64,000 bases of DNA, from assembly GCF_014646235.1 (NCBI RefSeq), contig NZ_BMNB01000011.1, forward strand, positions 141,228 through 205,227, given 5' to 3'. Numbering within the stretch: the first letter of the stretch is position 1; the number at the start of each line of letters is the position of its first letter. The position numbers and the translations under genes were made by a program. Under the pieces are notes generated by a model that saw only the letters and a program-made list of their open reading frames with translations, did not search any database and was not told the DNA's origin. This DNA comes from Micromonospora sonchi. Lineage in GTDB: Bacteria; Actinomycetota; Actinomycetes; Mycobacteriales; Micromonosporaceae. Of this stretch, positions 28,794-37,561 are shown piece after piece.

Positions 28794-29639
28794 TCACGCC
28801 GCGTGCCCGTGCGGGTGGGCGACGAGCACCGGGCATCGGGCGTGCTGCACCAGCGCCTGACTGACCGAGCCGAGCAGCAGCCCGGCGAAACCGCCCCGGC
28901 CACGGGAGCCGGCCACCAGCAGCACGGCCGTCGCGGACGCCTCGATCAGCGCCTGGTCGGGTTTTGCCGCGGTGACCAGGCGCTCGGCCACGGTCAGGCC
29001 CGGGTGGCTGCCCCGGGCGGCGGCGGCCGCCGTGGCCAGCAGCGCCTCGGCCGCGCTGCGCTCGTCGGTGTCGCGTTCGTCGGCGACGTGCACCAGCACC
29101 AGCTCGGTGCCGCGCCGGGTGGCCTCGTCCGCGCCGTACCCGACGGCGAGTTCGGCCGGCTCCGACCCGTCCACCGCGACCAGGACCGGCCCCTCGGTGG
29201 GGATCGGGCCGTCGGGCGGCCGGACCACCAGCACCGGGCAGTGGCCGTGCGCGGCCACCTGGGTGCCGACCGAGCCGAGCAGCAGGCCGGCGAAGCCGCC
29301 CAGACCCCGGCTGCCCACCACGACCAGCTCCGCCCGCCGGGACTCCTCGACCAGGGTGGCGCCCGGGCCACCGGCCACCTGCCGCACCTCGACGCTCAAC
29401 CCCGGCCACCGGTCGACCAGCTCGGCGGCGGTCTGTTCGAGCATCTTGCGGCCGTCCTCCGTGGGCATCGGCAACCCCACGTCGTACGGGTTGATCGCCA
29501 CCCCGTAGCCGAGCGGGTGCAGATAGCCGTGCACCAGGTGCAGCGGGCGGGAGCGCCACACCGCTGCCTGCGCGGCCTGCTCGGCGGCGACCAGGCTCGG
29601 TGGTGATCCGTCCACTCCCACCACGACAGGTCGGTTCAT
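28794..29639 (-). CDS. Universal stress protein (two UspA domains)
   Basis: 281 residues with two tandem UspA domains (1-140 and 150-281), each ending in the ATP-binding pattern G-x2-G-x9-G-S: GSRGLGGFAGLLLGSVGTQV and GSRGRGGFAGLLLGSVSQAL. It starts VVVGVDGSPPSLVAAEQA. The ATP-binding type is linked to hypoxia, persistence and general stress. It follows a second Usp gene after 36 bases, downstream of a P-type ATPase, and is likely one transcript. Confidence 0.9.
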   Translation of the reverse strand: MNRPVVVGVDGSPPSLVAAEQAAQAAVWRSRPLHLVHGYLHPLGYGVAINPYDVGLPMPTEDGRKMLEQTAAELVDRWPGLSVEVRQVAGGPGATLVEESRRAELVVVGSRGLGGFAGLLLGSVGTQVAAHGHCPVLVVRPPDGPIPTEGPVLVAVDGSEPAELAVGYGADEATRRGTELVLVHVADERDTDERSAAEALLATAAAAARGSHPGLTVAERLVTAAKPDQALIEASATAVLLVAGSRGRGGFAGLLLGSVSQALVQHARCPVLVAHPHGHAA

Positions 29640-29675
29640 CGGCCTCCTCCCAGAGATCCGTCTCACACGTTGCCC

Positions 29676-30563
29676 TCAGACCGTACGCGGCTTGCGGACG
29701 ATCGCCACCGGTGACTCGGCGTGGTGCAGCACCGCGTGGCTGACCGAGCCGAGCAGCAGCCCGCCCAGTGGGCCCCGCCCGCGCGCGCCGACCACCACCA
29801 GTTGCGCGGTGCGGGACTGCTCCACCAGCGCCCGGCCCGGCGAGCCGCGGACCAGCCGCTGCCGCACAGTCACCTCCGGATGGCGCTCGGACCACTCGGC
29901 CACCGATTCGGCGAGGACGCGCTCCTCCTGTTCCCGGAAGGCGTCCAGGTCGTAGACCAGCGGCAGGATGTCGCCGGGACCAGCCGGGGTCGGATAGAGC
30001 CAGGCGTGCACCGCGACCAGTTCCGTGTCACGCCGGGCCGCCTCCTCGAACGCGAAACCGACCGCCTGCCGGGAGAGTTCCGAGCCGTCGACGCCGACGA
30101 CCACCGGGCCGTTCGCCGGCGGCTCACCGCGTACCACCAGCACCGGGCAGTCGGCGTGGGCGCTGACCTGCACGGCCGTCGAGCCGAGCAGGAGGCCGGC
30201 GAAGCCGCCCAGGCCCCGGCTGCCGAGCACGACCAGCGCGGCGGCGCGGGATTCCGCGAGCAGGACCCCGCTGGCCGCGCCCTCGACCACCGCGCCGTCG
30301 ACCGTCACCTCCGGCGCCGCCTTGCCCGCCTCGGCCACCGCCTCGTCGACGTAGCGCTGCGCCTGGTTGCGCAGGCCACCGTCGGCGGGTGCCCCGGGCG
30401 CCGGGCCCAGCGGCACCCGCATCAACGGCCAGATGAACGCGTGCACGATCCGCAGTGGGAGACGCCGGGTGGCGGCCTCGCGGGCGGCGGCCCGTACGGC
30501 CTGCAAGGCGATCTCGGAACCGTCCACACCCACCACGACGGGGGCAGCCATGTCGCTGGTCAT
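29676..30563 (-). CDS. Universal stress protein (two UspA domains)
   Basis: 295-residue paralogue of the next gene. Domain ends are GSRGLGGFAGLLLGSTAVQV and GARGRGPLGGLLLGSVSHAV. The start codon has GGAGGAG upstream. It begins 20 bases after the P-type ATPase stop, so membrane pump and stress proteins are probably co-transcribed, an association also seen in dormancy regulons of mycobacteria. Confidence 0.9.
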   Translation of the reverse strand: MTSDMAAPVVVGVDGSEIALQAVRAAAREAATRRLPLRIVHAFIWPLMRVPLGPAPGAPADGGLRNQAQRYVDEAVAEAGKAAPEVTVDGAVVEGAASGVLLAESRAAALVVLGSRGLGGFAGLLLGSTAVQVSAHADCPVLVVRGEPPANGPVVVGVDGSELSRQAVGFAFEEAARRDTELVAVHAWLYPTPAGPGDILPLVYDLDAFREQEERVLAESVAEWSERHPEVTVRQRLVRGSPGRALVEQSRTAQLVVVGARGRGPLGGLLLGSVSHAVLHHAESPVAIVRKPRTV

Positions 30564-30583
30564 CGTCTCCTCCTCGTCGGCTG

Positions 30584-33196
30584 TCAGCCTGAACCACCGG
30601 ACGGCGCCGCGGACGCGCACCGCCGTTTCCGGTCTGTGAACCGCCTGGTCAACCCTAGGACCAGGCCCGGCAGAGCACTCACCGCCATGCAGGCGAGCAA
30701 CTCCACGGCACCGAGCGCCTCGGTGCCGAGCAGCCCTCGCAGCGGCGGCAGCAGCACCCCGGCCACCTGGAGCAGCGCGGAGGCGGCCACGGCCAGCGGC
30801 AGGGCCGGATTGCCTCGGCGGCCGCCCGAGCGTGGTGTGCGGACCGCCAGCGCCACGCCGAGCTGGGCCAGGCCGAGCACCACGAAGACCACCGACTGCC
30901 AGGGCCGGTCCCGGTGGGCGGCGAGCAGGCCCGCGCCGAGCGTCACCGCCGAGATCAACGCCCCGGTGACCAGGATCTGCCGGCCCAGTCCCGCACCGAG
31001 CACCGACTCCCGGGGCGAGCGCGGTGCCCGGTGCAGCGTGCCGGGTTCGGCCGGCTCGGCGCCCAGGGCGACCCCCGGCACGCCGTGGGTGAGCAGGTTG
31101 ATCCAGAGGATCTGCGCCGGCAGCAACGGCACCGCCAACCCGAGCAGCGGACCGAGCAACATCACCGCGATCTCGGCCACCCCGCCGGCGAGGGCGTAGC
31201 GCAGGAAGCGGCGGATGTTGTCGTAGATCCGCCGGCCCTCGCCGATCGCGGTGGTCACGGTCGACAACTCGTCGTCGACCAGGACCAGGTCGGCTGCCTG
31301 CCGGGCCACCTCGGTACCGCCACCCATGGCCACGCCGATGTCGGCCCGCCGCAGCGCCGGGGCGTCGTTGACCCCGTCGCCGGTCATCGCCACCACGTGC
31401 CCCTGCGACTGCAACCCGGCGATGATGTCGAGCTTCTGCTCGGGCTGGGTACGCGCGAACACCCGCGCGGCCGGGGGCGCGTCGGCGGGATCGCCGGCGT
31501 CGCCGCGTACCACCGGGTCGCCCTCCTGCCACAGACCGAGCCGGCCGGCGATGGTCGCCGCGGTGGCCGGGTGGTCGCCGGTGACCAGCACCAGCCGGAC
31601 GCCGGCGTCGGCCAGGCCGTCGGCGGTGTCCGACGCAGCGGCGCGCAGCGGATCACCCACCGCGACCAGTCCCAGGGGGCGCAGTGCCCGCGGGTGGGCG
31701 GGGTCGGCGGGCGGGGCGTCGACCAGGCCCGCCGCCAGCGCGAGCACCCGCAGCCCGTCGGCGGCCACCCGGTGTGCGGCGGCGGTCAGCGCGGCCACCT
31801 CGTCGGTGGTGGCGTCGAGCAGCGGGGCGGTGAGCACGCTCTCCGGCGCACCCTTGCAGACCACCAGGTAGTGGCCGTCGCAGCTGCGGTGCACCGTGGT
31901 CATCCGGCGTAGCTGCTGGTCGAAGGGGTGTTCCGTGATCCGCGGCCAGGCCCGGCGGGTGGCCTGGGGATCCAGGCCGCACCGGGCGGCGAAGGCCACC
32001 AGCGCGGCCTCCAGCGGATCGCCGACGGCGTCCCACCGTGGCCGGTCGTCGGACGGCGGGGCCAGGGTCGCGTCGTTGCACAGCAGTCCGGCCCGGGCCA
32101 ACCGGCGCAACTCGTCCGGCGCGGTCACCGGGACGCCGTCCCGGTGCACCGCGCCGGACGGGGCGTAGCCGTTCCCGGTGATCCCGAACCGGGCGCCGTC
32201 GGCGGTGACCGCCTGCTGCACGGCCATCCGCCCCTCGGTGAGGGTGCCGGTCTTGTCCGAGGCGATCACGGTGACCGAGCCGAGCGTCTCCACGGCGTGC
32301 AGCCGGCGGGGGATCGCCCGGGCAGCGGCCATCCGGCGCGCGCCGAGCGCCAGGGCCAACGTGACGACCGCGGGCAGCGACTCCGGCACGGCGGCCACCA
32401 CCAGGCTCACCGCGGTGACCGCCATCTCCACCACCGGCTGCCCGCCGAGCACGCCGACGGCGAAAACCAGCCCGGAGAGGAACACGGCGACCAGGCCGAG
32501 GAGCCGGCCGAGGGAGGTGAGGCGGCGTTGCAGCGGTGTGGCGGCCGGTCGGGTGGTGGCCGCCAGGGTGGCGATCCGGCCCAGTGCGCTCGCCGGGCCG
32601 GTCCGCAGCACCGTGCCGGCGGCCCGACCGGTGCTCACCACCGTGCCGGCGCTGACCTGGTCGCCGACCTCGCGCGTCACCGGCACCGACTCGCCGGTCA
32701 ACGCCGACTCGTCCAGGTGCAGCCGGTTCGCGTCGTCCAGCAACAGGTCGGCCGGCACCACGTCACCGGCCTCGAGCCGGACCAGGTCGCCCCGCACCAG
32801 CTCGGCGGCGGGCAGCACCACGTCGTGACCGTCGCGCACCACCCGGGCGGTCGGCGCGGCGAGCTGGTCGAGCGCGGCGATGGCCTGGTCGGCGCGTACC
32901 TCCTGGACCACCCCGATCGCGGTGTTGACCGCGACGACGAGCAGGATCACCGCCGTGTCGGGGTAGTCCCGCAGCGCGGTGGTGACCACCGCGGCGGCCA
33001 GCAGGAGGGCGACCAGGGGGTCGGTGAGCTGGCGCAGGATCCGACCGGCCAGGTGCCGGCGGGGCGGCGCGGCCGCGACGTTCGGCCCGTCGACGCGCAG
33101 CCGGTGGGCGGCCTCGGCGGAACTGAGCCCGGCGCTCGGCCGCGCCGCCGGGGTGATCTCCGTGGCTACGTTGCCGCCTGCGACCTGTCCGGCCAC
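30584..33196 (-). CDS. P-type cation-transporting ATPase (P2 type)
   Basis: 870-residue membrane pump. Order: cation-ATPase N domain (20-75), helices M1-M2, actuator with LTGESVPV (166-173), M4 with AAVPESLP (268-275; Ca-type pumps usually have PEGLP), phosphorylation site SDKTGT (Asp314), nucleotide domain with CKGAPES (447-453), hinge MTGDGVNDAP, and four C-terminal helices. The Ca/Na-type layout suggests Ca2+, Mn2+ or monovalent export; Gly to Ser in M4 leaves the ion uncertain. GTG start. Confidence 0.88.
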   Translation of the reverse strand: MAGQVAGGNVATEITPAARPSAGLSSAEAAHRLRVDGPNVAAAPPRRHLAGRILRQLTDPLVALLLAAAVVTTALRDYPDTAVILLVVAVNTAIGVVQEVRADQAIAALDQLAAPTARVVRDGHDVVLPAAELVRGDLVRLEAGDVVPADLLLDDANRLHLDESALTGESVPVTREVGDQVSAGTVVSTGRAAGTVLRTGPASALGRIATLAATTRPAATPLQRRLTSLGRLLGLVAVFLSGLVFAVGVLGGQPVVEMAVTAVSLVVAAVPESLPAVVTLALALGARRMAAARAIPRRLHAVETLGSVTVIASDKTGTLTEGRMAVQQAVTADGARFGITGNGYAPSGAVHRDGVPVTAPDELRRLARAGLLCNDATLAPPSDDRPRWDAVGDPLEAALVAFAARCGLDPQATRRAWPRITEHPFDQQLRRMTTVHRSCDGHYLVVCKGAPESVLTAPLLDATTDEVAALTAAAHRVAADGLRVLALAAGLVDAPPADPAHPRALRPLGLVAVGDPLRAAASDTADGLADAGVRLVLVTGDHPATAATIAGRLGLWQEGDPVVRGDAGDPADAPPAARVFARTQPEQKLDIIAGLQSQGHVVAMTGDGVNDAPALRRADIGVAMGGGTEVARQAADLVLVDDELSTVTTAIGEGRRIYDNIRRFLRYALAGGVAEIAVMLLGPLLGLAVPLLPAQILWINLLTHGVPGVALGAEPAEPGTLHRAPRSPRESVLGAGLGRQILVTGALISAVTLGAGLLAAHRDRPWQSVVFVVLGLAQLGVALAVRTPRSGGRRGNPALPLAVAASALLQVAGVLLPPLRGLLGTEALGAVELLACMAVSALPGLVLGLTRRFTDRKRRCASAAPSGGSG

Positions 33197-33511
33197 CGTC
33201 CGCTCCGCCCTCTCCGCCCGGCCCGCCCCTACGGCACGCCCGCTATGTCACCAGCCTCGCCGAGGCCGGCGCCGCCCGGCAGAGGCGATCCGCCCGCATG
33301 ACCCGGGACCAACGACCCGGCCAAGGGTGTCCCCGCCCCCGGCACCCGACGGCGGCGCCGACGACGACCGTTGGGCCGGCATCGACGCCCCGCGGCAACC
33401 GCGCGGCGCTTGCTCAGCGCGCCCCCGCGCACCGCAGGGGACGCCCGGGAATCAGCGTTGCACCACCAGCCGCCGGGCCCGGAGCATTACCCGGACACGT
33501 ATCGTCGGGCG
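33197..33511. promoter_or_regulatory. 315-base divergent intergenic region (ATPase / GNAT)
   Basis: No gene is supported. It should hold promoters for both directions. GGGAC-CAAC-GACCC at 33305-33318 is a near-palindrome with partial resemblance to DosR-type sites (GGGAC..GTCCC, one arm mismatched), of interest given the Usp/ATPase operon. TATCGT at 33500-33505 is a plausible -10 element seven bases before the GNAT GTG. Confidence 0.3.
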
Positions 33512-33991
33512 GTGACCGACGACCTGCGGCTGCGCCCGGTCGGCGAGGACGACCTGCTGGAGTTCTTCGCCCATCAACTCGACCCGGCGGCCAACCGGAT
33601 GGCCGCCTTCGGGGCGCCGGACCCGACCGACCGGCGGGCGTTCGCCGCACACTGGGCGCGCATCCTGACCGATCCGGGGATCGTGGCCCGCACCGTGACC
33701 GTGGACGGCGAGGTGGTCGGGCACGTGCTGGCGTTTCCCGCGGCCGGTCGGACCGAGGTCAGCTACTGGATCGACCGGCCCCGGTGGGGCCGGGGGTACG
33801 CCAGCCGCTCGCTCGCCGCCCTGCTGCGCGAGGTGACCCGTCGGCCGTTGTTCGCGCGGGCGGCGGTCGACAACGCCGCCTCGCTGGCGGTGCTGCGCAA
33901 GTGCGGGTTCGTGGTGCGCGGCACCGACCGGGCGTACGCCCCGGGCCGCGGCCACGAGGTCGACGAGTACCTCCTCGAACTGCCCGGCTGA
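33512..33991 (+). CDS. GNAT N-acetyltransferase (RimJ/RimL-like)
   Basis: 159 residues: LRLRPVGEDDLLEFFAHQLD, GEVVGHVLAF, SYWIDRPRWGRGYASRSLAALL (acetyl-CoA loop), NAASLAVLRKCGFVVRG. The layout is that of ribosomal-protein or small-molecule acetyltransferases; substrate unknown. GTG 33512 is chosen because conserved sequence starts at once. No Shine-Dalgarno is present and a -10-like TATCGT lies seven bases upstream, so a leaderless mRNA is likely. Confidence 0.83.
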   Translation: MTDDLRLRPVGEDDLLEFFAHQLDPAANRMAAFGAPDPTDRRAFAAHWARILTDPGIVARTVTVDGEVVGHVLAFPAAGRTEVSYWIDRPRWGRGYASRSLAALLREVTRRPLFARAAVDNAASLAVLRKCGFVVRGTDRAYAPGRGHEVDEYLLELPG

Positions 33992-34151
33992 CCGGCCCCT
34001 TCGACCGGCGGGTCGGCGGGCACGGCGCGGTCGCGCCGCACCACGGTCGGGAGAGGATTCACCGCCGTGGCGAGTGGGCATAGGCACCGCTACGTCGACG
34101 GAAGGCCGCCGGCGGCGCCACGGGGCGCGGTCCAGCGAGGGAGAGCCGGGC

Positions 34152-35507
34152 GTGCAGAACTACTGGAGCCAGCTGGCCCTGGTCGGAGTCCTGATCGTGG
34201 TGAACGCGATCTTCGCGGGCAGTGAACTGGCGCTGGTGTCGCTGCGCGACAGCCAGGTGCAGCGACTGGAGCGCACGGGCCGCACCGGTCGGGTGCTGGC
34301 CCGGCTGGCTCGGGACCCCAACCGTTTCCTGGCCACCATCCAGATCGGCATCACCCTGGCCGGCTTCCTCGCCGCGGCGGCCGCCGCGGTGTCCCTCGCC
34401 CGGCCGCTGGTGCCGTTGCTGGCCGACGTGTTCGGCCGGGCCGCCGAACCGGCGGCCGTCGTGCTGGTCACGCTGGCGTTGACCTTCGTCACCCTGGTCT
34501 TCGGCGAGCTGGCCCCGAAGCGGATCGCGATGCAGGTCCCGGAGCGGTGGGCGCTGCTGGTCGCCCGCCCGCTGGACCTGCTCGCCGCGCTCGCCCGGCC
34601 GGCGGTCTGGGCGTTGAGCGCCACCAGCGACCTGGTGGTGCGGATGGTCGGCCTGAACCCGAAGCCCGAGCCGGACGAGATCAGCCCCGACGAACTACGT
34701 GACATCGTCGCCGGCAACCACGGCTTCACCAAGGAGCAGCAGACCATCATCGCCGGCGCGGTGGAGATCGCCGAGCGGAAGCTGCGGGCGGTGCTGGTGC
34801 CCCGGCTCCAGGTCTTCTGCCTGGACAGCGGCACCCCCGCCGAGGCCGCCCGGCTCGTGCTGGCCGCCTCCGGGCACTCTCGCGCGCCGGTGGTCCGCCA
34901 CGGCGGCCTGGACGAGGCGGTCGGCGTCATCCACCTGCGGGACCTGGTCGGCGTACGCGACGACCAGGCGGTCGACGAGTACGCCCGGCCGCCGATGCTG
35001 CTGCCGGACTCGGTGCCGGTGGTGGACGCGCTGCGCCGGTTCAAGGCCGAACGCCAGCACATGGCCCTGGTGGTGGACGAGCGCGGCGCGGTCGACGGCA
35101 TCGTCACCCTGGAGGACATCCTGGAGGAGATCGTCGGGGAGATCTACGACGAGACCGACCGGGACGTCCGCGAGGTGCGCACCGAGCCGGACGGTTCGCT
35201 GCTGCTGCCCGGCACCTTCCCGGTGCACGACCTGATCGACGTCGGCGTCGACCTGCCGGGCCGACCGGAGGGCGACTACACCACGGTGGCCGGGCTGGTG
35301 CTCGCCGTTCTCGGCCGGCTTCCCGGGCGCGGCGAACACGTCACCGTCGACGAGTGGCGGCTGGAGGTCACCCACGTCGACGACCGGGCCATCTCCGGCG
35401 TACGGCTCAGTCGTGCCGCCGCGCCGAGCGAAGCCGACCAGGATGGGCCGGCGGCACCGGATCCGGCGACCGGCGATGCCCGGACCGTGCTGGACGGCAG
35501 CCGCTGA
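34152..35507 (+). CDS. CNNM/CorC-HlyC family membrane protein
   Basis: 451 residues. N-terminal CNNM (DUF21) domain with four helices (VVNAIFAGSELALVSLRDSQ, FLATIQIGITLAGFLAAA), a CBS pair (about 210-325; APVVRHGGLDEAVGVIHLRD, DGIVTLEDILEEIVGEIYDE), and a C-terminal CorC/HlyC domain (about 335-425). Such proteins take part in Mg2+ or Co2+ homeostasis. GTG start with GAGGGAGAG upstream. It stands alone, convergent with the Nramp/PRC operon. Confidence 0.9.
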   Translation: MQNYWSQLALVGVLIVVNAIFAGSELALVSLRDSQVQRLERTGRTGRVLARLARDPNRFLATIQIGITLAGFLAAAAAAVSLARPLVPLLADVFGRAAEPAAVVLVTLALTFVTLVFGELAPKRIAMQVPERWALLVARPLDLLAALARPAVWALSATSDLVVRMVGLNPKPEPDEISPDELRDIVAGNHGFTKEQQTIIAGAVEIAERKLRAVLVPRLQVFCLDSGTPAEAARLVLAASGHSRAPVVRHGGLDEAVGVIHLRDLVGVRDDQAVDEYARPPMLLPDSVPVVDALRRFKAERQHMALVVDERGAVDGIVTLEDILEEIVGEIYDETDRDVREVRTEPDGSLLLPGTFPVHDLIDVGVDLPGRPEGDYTTVAGLVLAVLGRLPGRGEHVTVDEWRLEVTHVDDRAISGVRLSRAAAPSEADQDGPAAPDPATGDARTVLDGSR

Positions 35508-35537
35508 TTCTCTCGCACGTCATGGCTCTGCGCCGGC

Positions 35538-35879
35538 TCAGCCTGTCGGCGGCGAGTCGGGCCCGGGCCGGTTGGACGGCGAGCCGGACCTGGGCCACTC
35601 GGGCAGCGGCGGGTCGAGCCGGATCCGGTGCATCGGCACCTGGATGGTGCTGCGGCCGAGCAGCCGGGCGGCGGCGCGCAGCGCCCACGGGCCGGAGGGG
35701 TGCAGCTCCGGGCCGATCAGCCGCCCGCTCAGCCGGCCGTACCAGTGCCGGGTGACGACCAGGTCGGTCAGGCGCAGCGGTCCGCCGGGCGTACCGCGGA
35801 CGACCAGGTCCACCACCCGGCCCAGCCGTCGCCCCCGTTCGTCGTACGCGGTCCGACCCAGCAGTTCACCCGCCCGCAC
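35538..35879 (-). CDS. PRC-barrel-like small protein 2
   Basis: 113 residues, third gene of the Nramp unit. It begins RAGELLGRTAYDERGRRLGRVVDLV, then LRLTDLVVTRHWYG, a PRC-barrel beta pattern as in ribosome-maturation and photosystem H proteins. The Pro/Ser-rich tail is likely disordered. Its GTG lies 14 bases inside the end of the previous gene, so expression is coupled. Role unknown; a cytoplasmic adaptor for the transporter is one idea. Confidence 0.6.
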   Translation of the reverse strand: MRAGELLGRTAYDERGRRLGRVVDLVVRGTPGGPLRLTDLVVTRHWYGRLSGRLIGPELHPSGPWALRAAARLLGRSTIQVPMHRIRLDPPLPEWPRSGSPSNRPGPDSPPTG

Positions 35880-36246
35880 GGCCGGCTCCCGGGATGCGGT
35901 CGATCAGGTGGCGGCGCAGCCACTGCTCCACGGGTGGGGCGGGTAGTTCCTCGGCGCGTACCCGCAGCCACACGGCGCTGTCGATCCGCGCGACCAACGG
36001 GTACGGGATGCGCAGCGGCGCCATCGGCCGGTCCGTGACGAACCGCTCGGCCGCCAGCGCCATCATCCGGCCGAGCCGGCCGCCGACCCGCAGCCCGAGC
36101 GCGCCCGGCCCGGTGAGCAGCGTCCCCAGATACGGCCTGCCCTCCGGGTCGATCGCGAACTCCACGTCGTCGACCTTGCCGATCAGCCGGCCCTGCACGT
36201 CGACGAGTTGGCGGTCGAGCAATTGGCGGCTCACCTCGATCCTCAC
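35866..36246 (-). CDS. PRC-barrel-like small protein 1
   Basis: 126 residues starting RIEVSRQLLDRQLVDVQGRL, then GKVDDVEFAIDPEGRPYLGTLLTGPGALG in parts, a clear PRC-barrel first half; then a helical region with VARIDSAVWLRVRAEELPAP. GTG overlaps the transporter stop (GTGA). Pairing of two PRC-barrel-like proteins with an Nramp-like carrier suggests a shared function, not yet described to my knowledge. Confidence 0.65.
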   Translation of the reverse strand: MRIEVSRQLLDRQLVDVQGRLIGKVDDVEFAIDPEGRPYLGTLLTGPGALGLRVGGRLGRMMALAAERFVTDRPMAPLRIPYPLVARIDSAVWLRVRAEELPAPPVEQWLRRHLIDRIPGAGRAGG

Positions 36247-37469
36247 TGCCCCATTCTCGTGCCGATGGCCAGCGGTATGGCGACGATCGACGCCGCCAGG
36301 ATGACCAGCAGCAGCGCGGCGGCCAGCGTGTTGAGCCACGGTCCGTTGACCCGGTCGCCGAGGTACGTGCGGTCGTTGGCGACCACCAGGATCGGCAGGT
36401 ACGTCAGGGGCAGCGCCACCGCGCTGATGATCAGCATGTACTCGGTGAGCGCCACCGGGTCGATCGCGGTGAGCAGCAGGAGCACCCCGAGCAGCACGCT
36501 GACCAGCAGCACGGTGTGGAACCGGGTGGCCTCGCGCGGGCTGACCCGCTTGCCCCACTGCCAGCCGAAGTACTGCGCGGCGGCGTACGCGGCGGACAGG
36601 CCGGTCTCCAGCGCGGCGCCGAAGGTGACCGCGAAGAAGGCCAACGCCGCGATCGCCAGGCCGAGGCCGCCGAAGGCCAGCACGACCGGATGGGCGACCT
36701 GTTCGAGGCCGGTGACCGTCAGGCCGGCGGGGCGCAGCACCACGGTCGCGGTGGCGATCAGGGCCAGCGCGAGGAACCCGCCGATCGGGAATCCGACCAG
36801 CACACTGAAGCGGGCGTCGGCCAGGTCGGCGGTGCCCCAGCGTTCCTCCACGCCGCCGGAGGAGAAGAAGAAGACCTCGTACGGGCTGACCGTGGAGGCG
36901 AACAGGGCCACCGCGACGAACCAGTACGCTCCCCACCCCTGCCCGGCCTGTCCACCGCTCACCGCGCTGTGGCCGAGGGCCGCCCAGTCGGTGGGCAGCC
37001 AGAACAGCGCGACGGCGAAGACCACCAGCGCCAGGCCGGCCAGCCCGAACACCCGCTCCATCACCGGGAAGCGCATCCGCCACAGCACCAACCAGACCGC
37101 CGCCCCGGCGACCGGCACCCAGATCAGGTACGGCACGCCGGTGGCCAGCCGTACCGCCAGCGCCACCCCGCCCAGCTCGGCGGCCAGGGTGACCACGGTG
37201 ACCACGTACGACGCCACCAGGTTGAGCAGCGCCACCCGGGCGCCGAGCCGTTCCCGGATCAGGTCGAACACCGCCCGCCCGGTCACCGCCGCGATCCGTC
37301 CGGCCATTTCGGCGTACGCGCAGATCGCCACCACGCCGAGCAGCAGGACCCAGCTGTGCGCCATGCCGAACCGGGCACCGGCCTGGCTGGCGGCGACCAG
37401 GTCGCCGACGTCCACGAAGCCGCCGACCGCGGAGAGGATCCCGAGCGTGGCGGCGAGGAGTTTCCTCAT
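36243..37469 (-). CDS. Nramp-like divalent metal transporter with divergent metal motifs
   Basis: 408 residues with 11 predicted helices and the Nramp overall pattern (GGFVDVGDLVAASQAGARFG, AYAEMAGRIAAVTGRAVFDL, IGGFLALALIATATVVL, GAALETGLSAAYAAAQYFGW). TM1, normally DPGN, reads DVGD (residues 20-23). TM6, normally MPHN-x-FLHS, reads SPYE-x-FFFSS (196-204). The Met and His metal ligands are thus missing, pointing to a different ion such as Mg2+ or a proton-uncoupled carrier. First gene of a three-gene coupled unit; a palindrome lies 34 bases upstream of its start. Confidence 0.78.
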   Translation of the reverse strand: MRKLLAATLGILSAVGGFVDVGDLVAASQAGARFGMAHSWVLLLGVVAICAYAEMAGRIAAVTGRAVFDLIRERLGARVALLNLVASYVVTVVTLAAELGGVALAVRLATGVPYLIWVPVAGAAVWLVLWRMRFPVMERVFGLAGLALVVFAVALFWLPTDWAALGHSAVSGGQAGQGWGAYWFVAVALFASTVSPYEVFFFSSGGVEERWGTADLADARFSVLVGFPIGGFLALALIATATVVLRPAGLTVTGLEQVAHPVVLAFGGLGLAIAALAFFAVTFGAALETGLSAAYAAAQYFGWQWGKRVSPREATRFHTVLLVSVLLGVLLLLTAIDPVALTEYMLIISAVALPLTYLPILVVANDRTYLGDRVNGPWLNTLAAALLLVILAASIVAIPLAIGTRMGQ

Positions 37470-37502
37470 GTCGGCGTCGCGGACCTGGTCATCGACCCGA
37501 CA

Positions 37503-37529
37503 ATATCGTCGATATCCCCTTATTTGGGG
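37503..37529 (-). promoter_or_regulatory. Palindromic operator upstream of the Nramp-like gene
   Basis: ATATCG-T-CGATAT at 37503-37515 is a perfect inverted repeat 34-46 bases upstream of the start codon, where a repressor would block the promoter. Next to it CCCC-TTATTT-GGGG (37516-37529) is a second short inverted repeat. AT-rich islands in this GC-rich DNA stand out. Regulator unknown. Confidence 0.5.
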
Positions 37530-37561
37530 CGAACTAGCGGCGGGACTGAGCCGTAAAGGAC

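Noticed and set aside
33305..33318. DosR box upstream of the ATPase/Usp operon
   Set aside because: Only one arm fits the consensus; kept as a weak observation, not as a regulatory feature.
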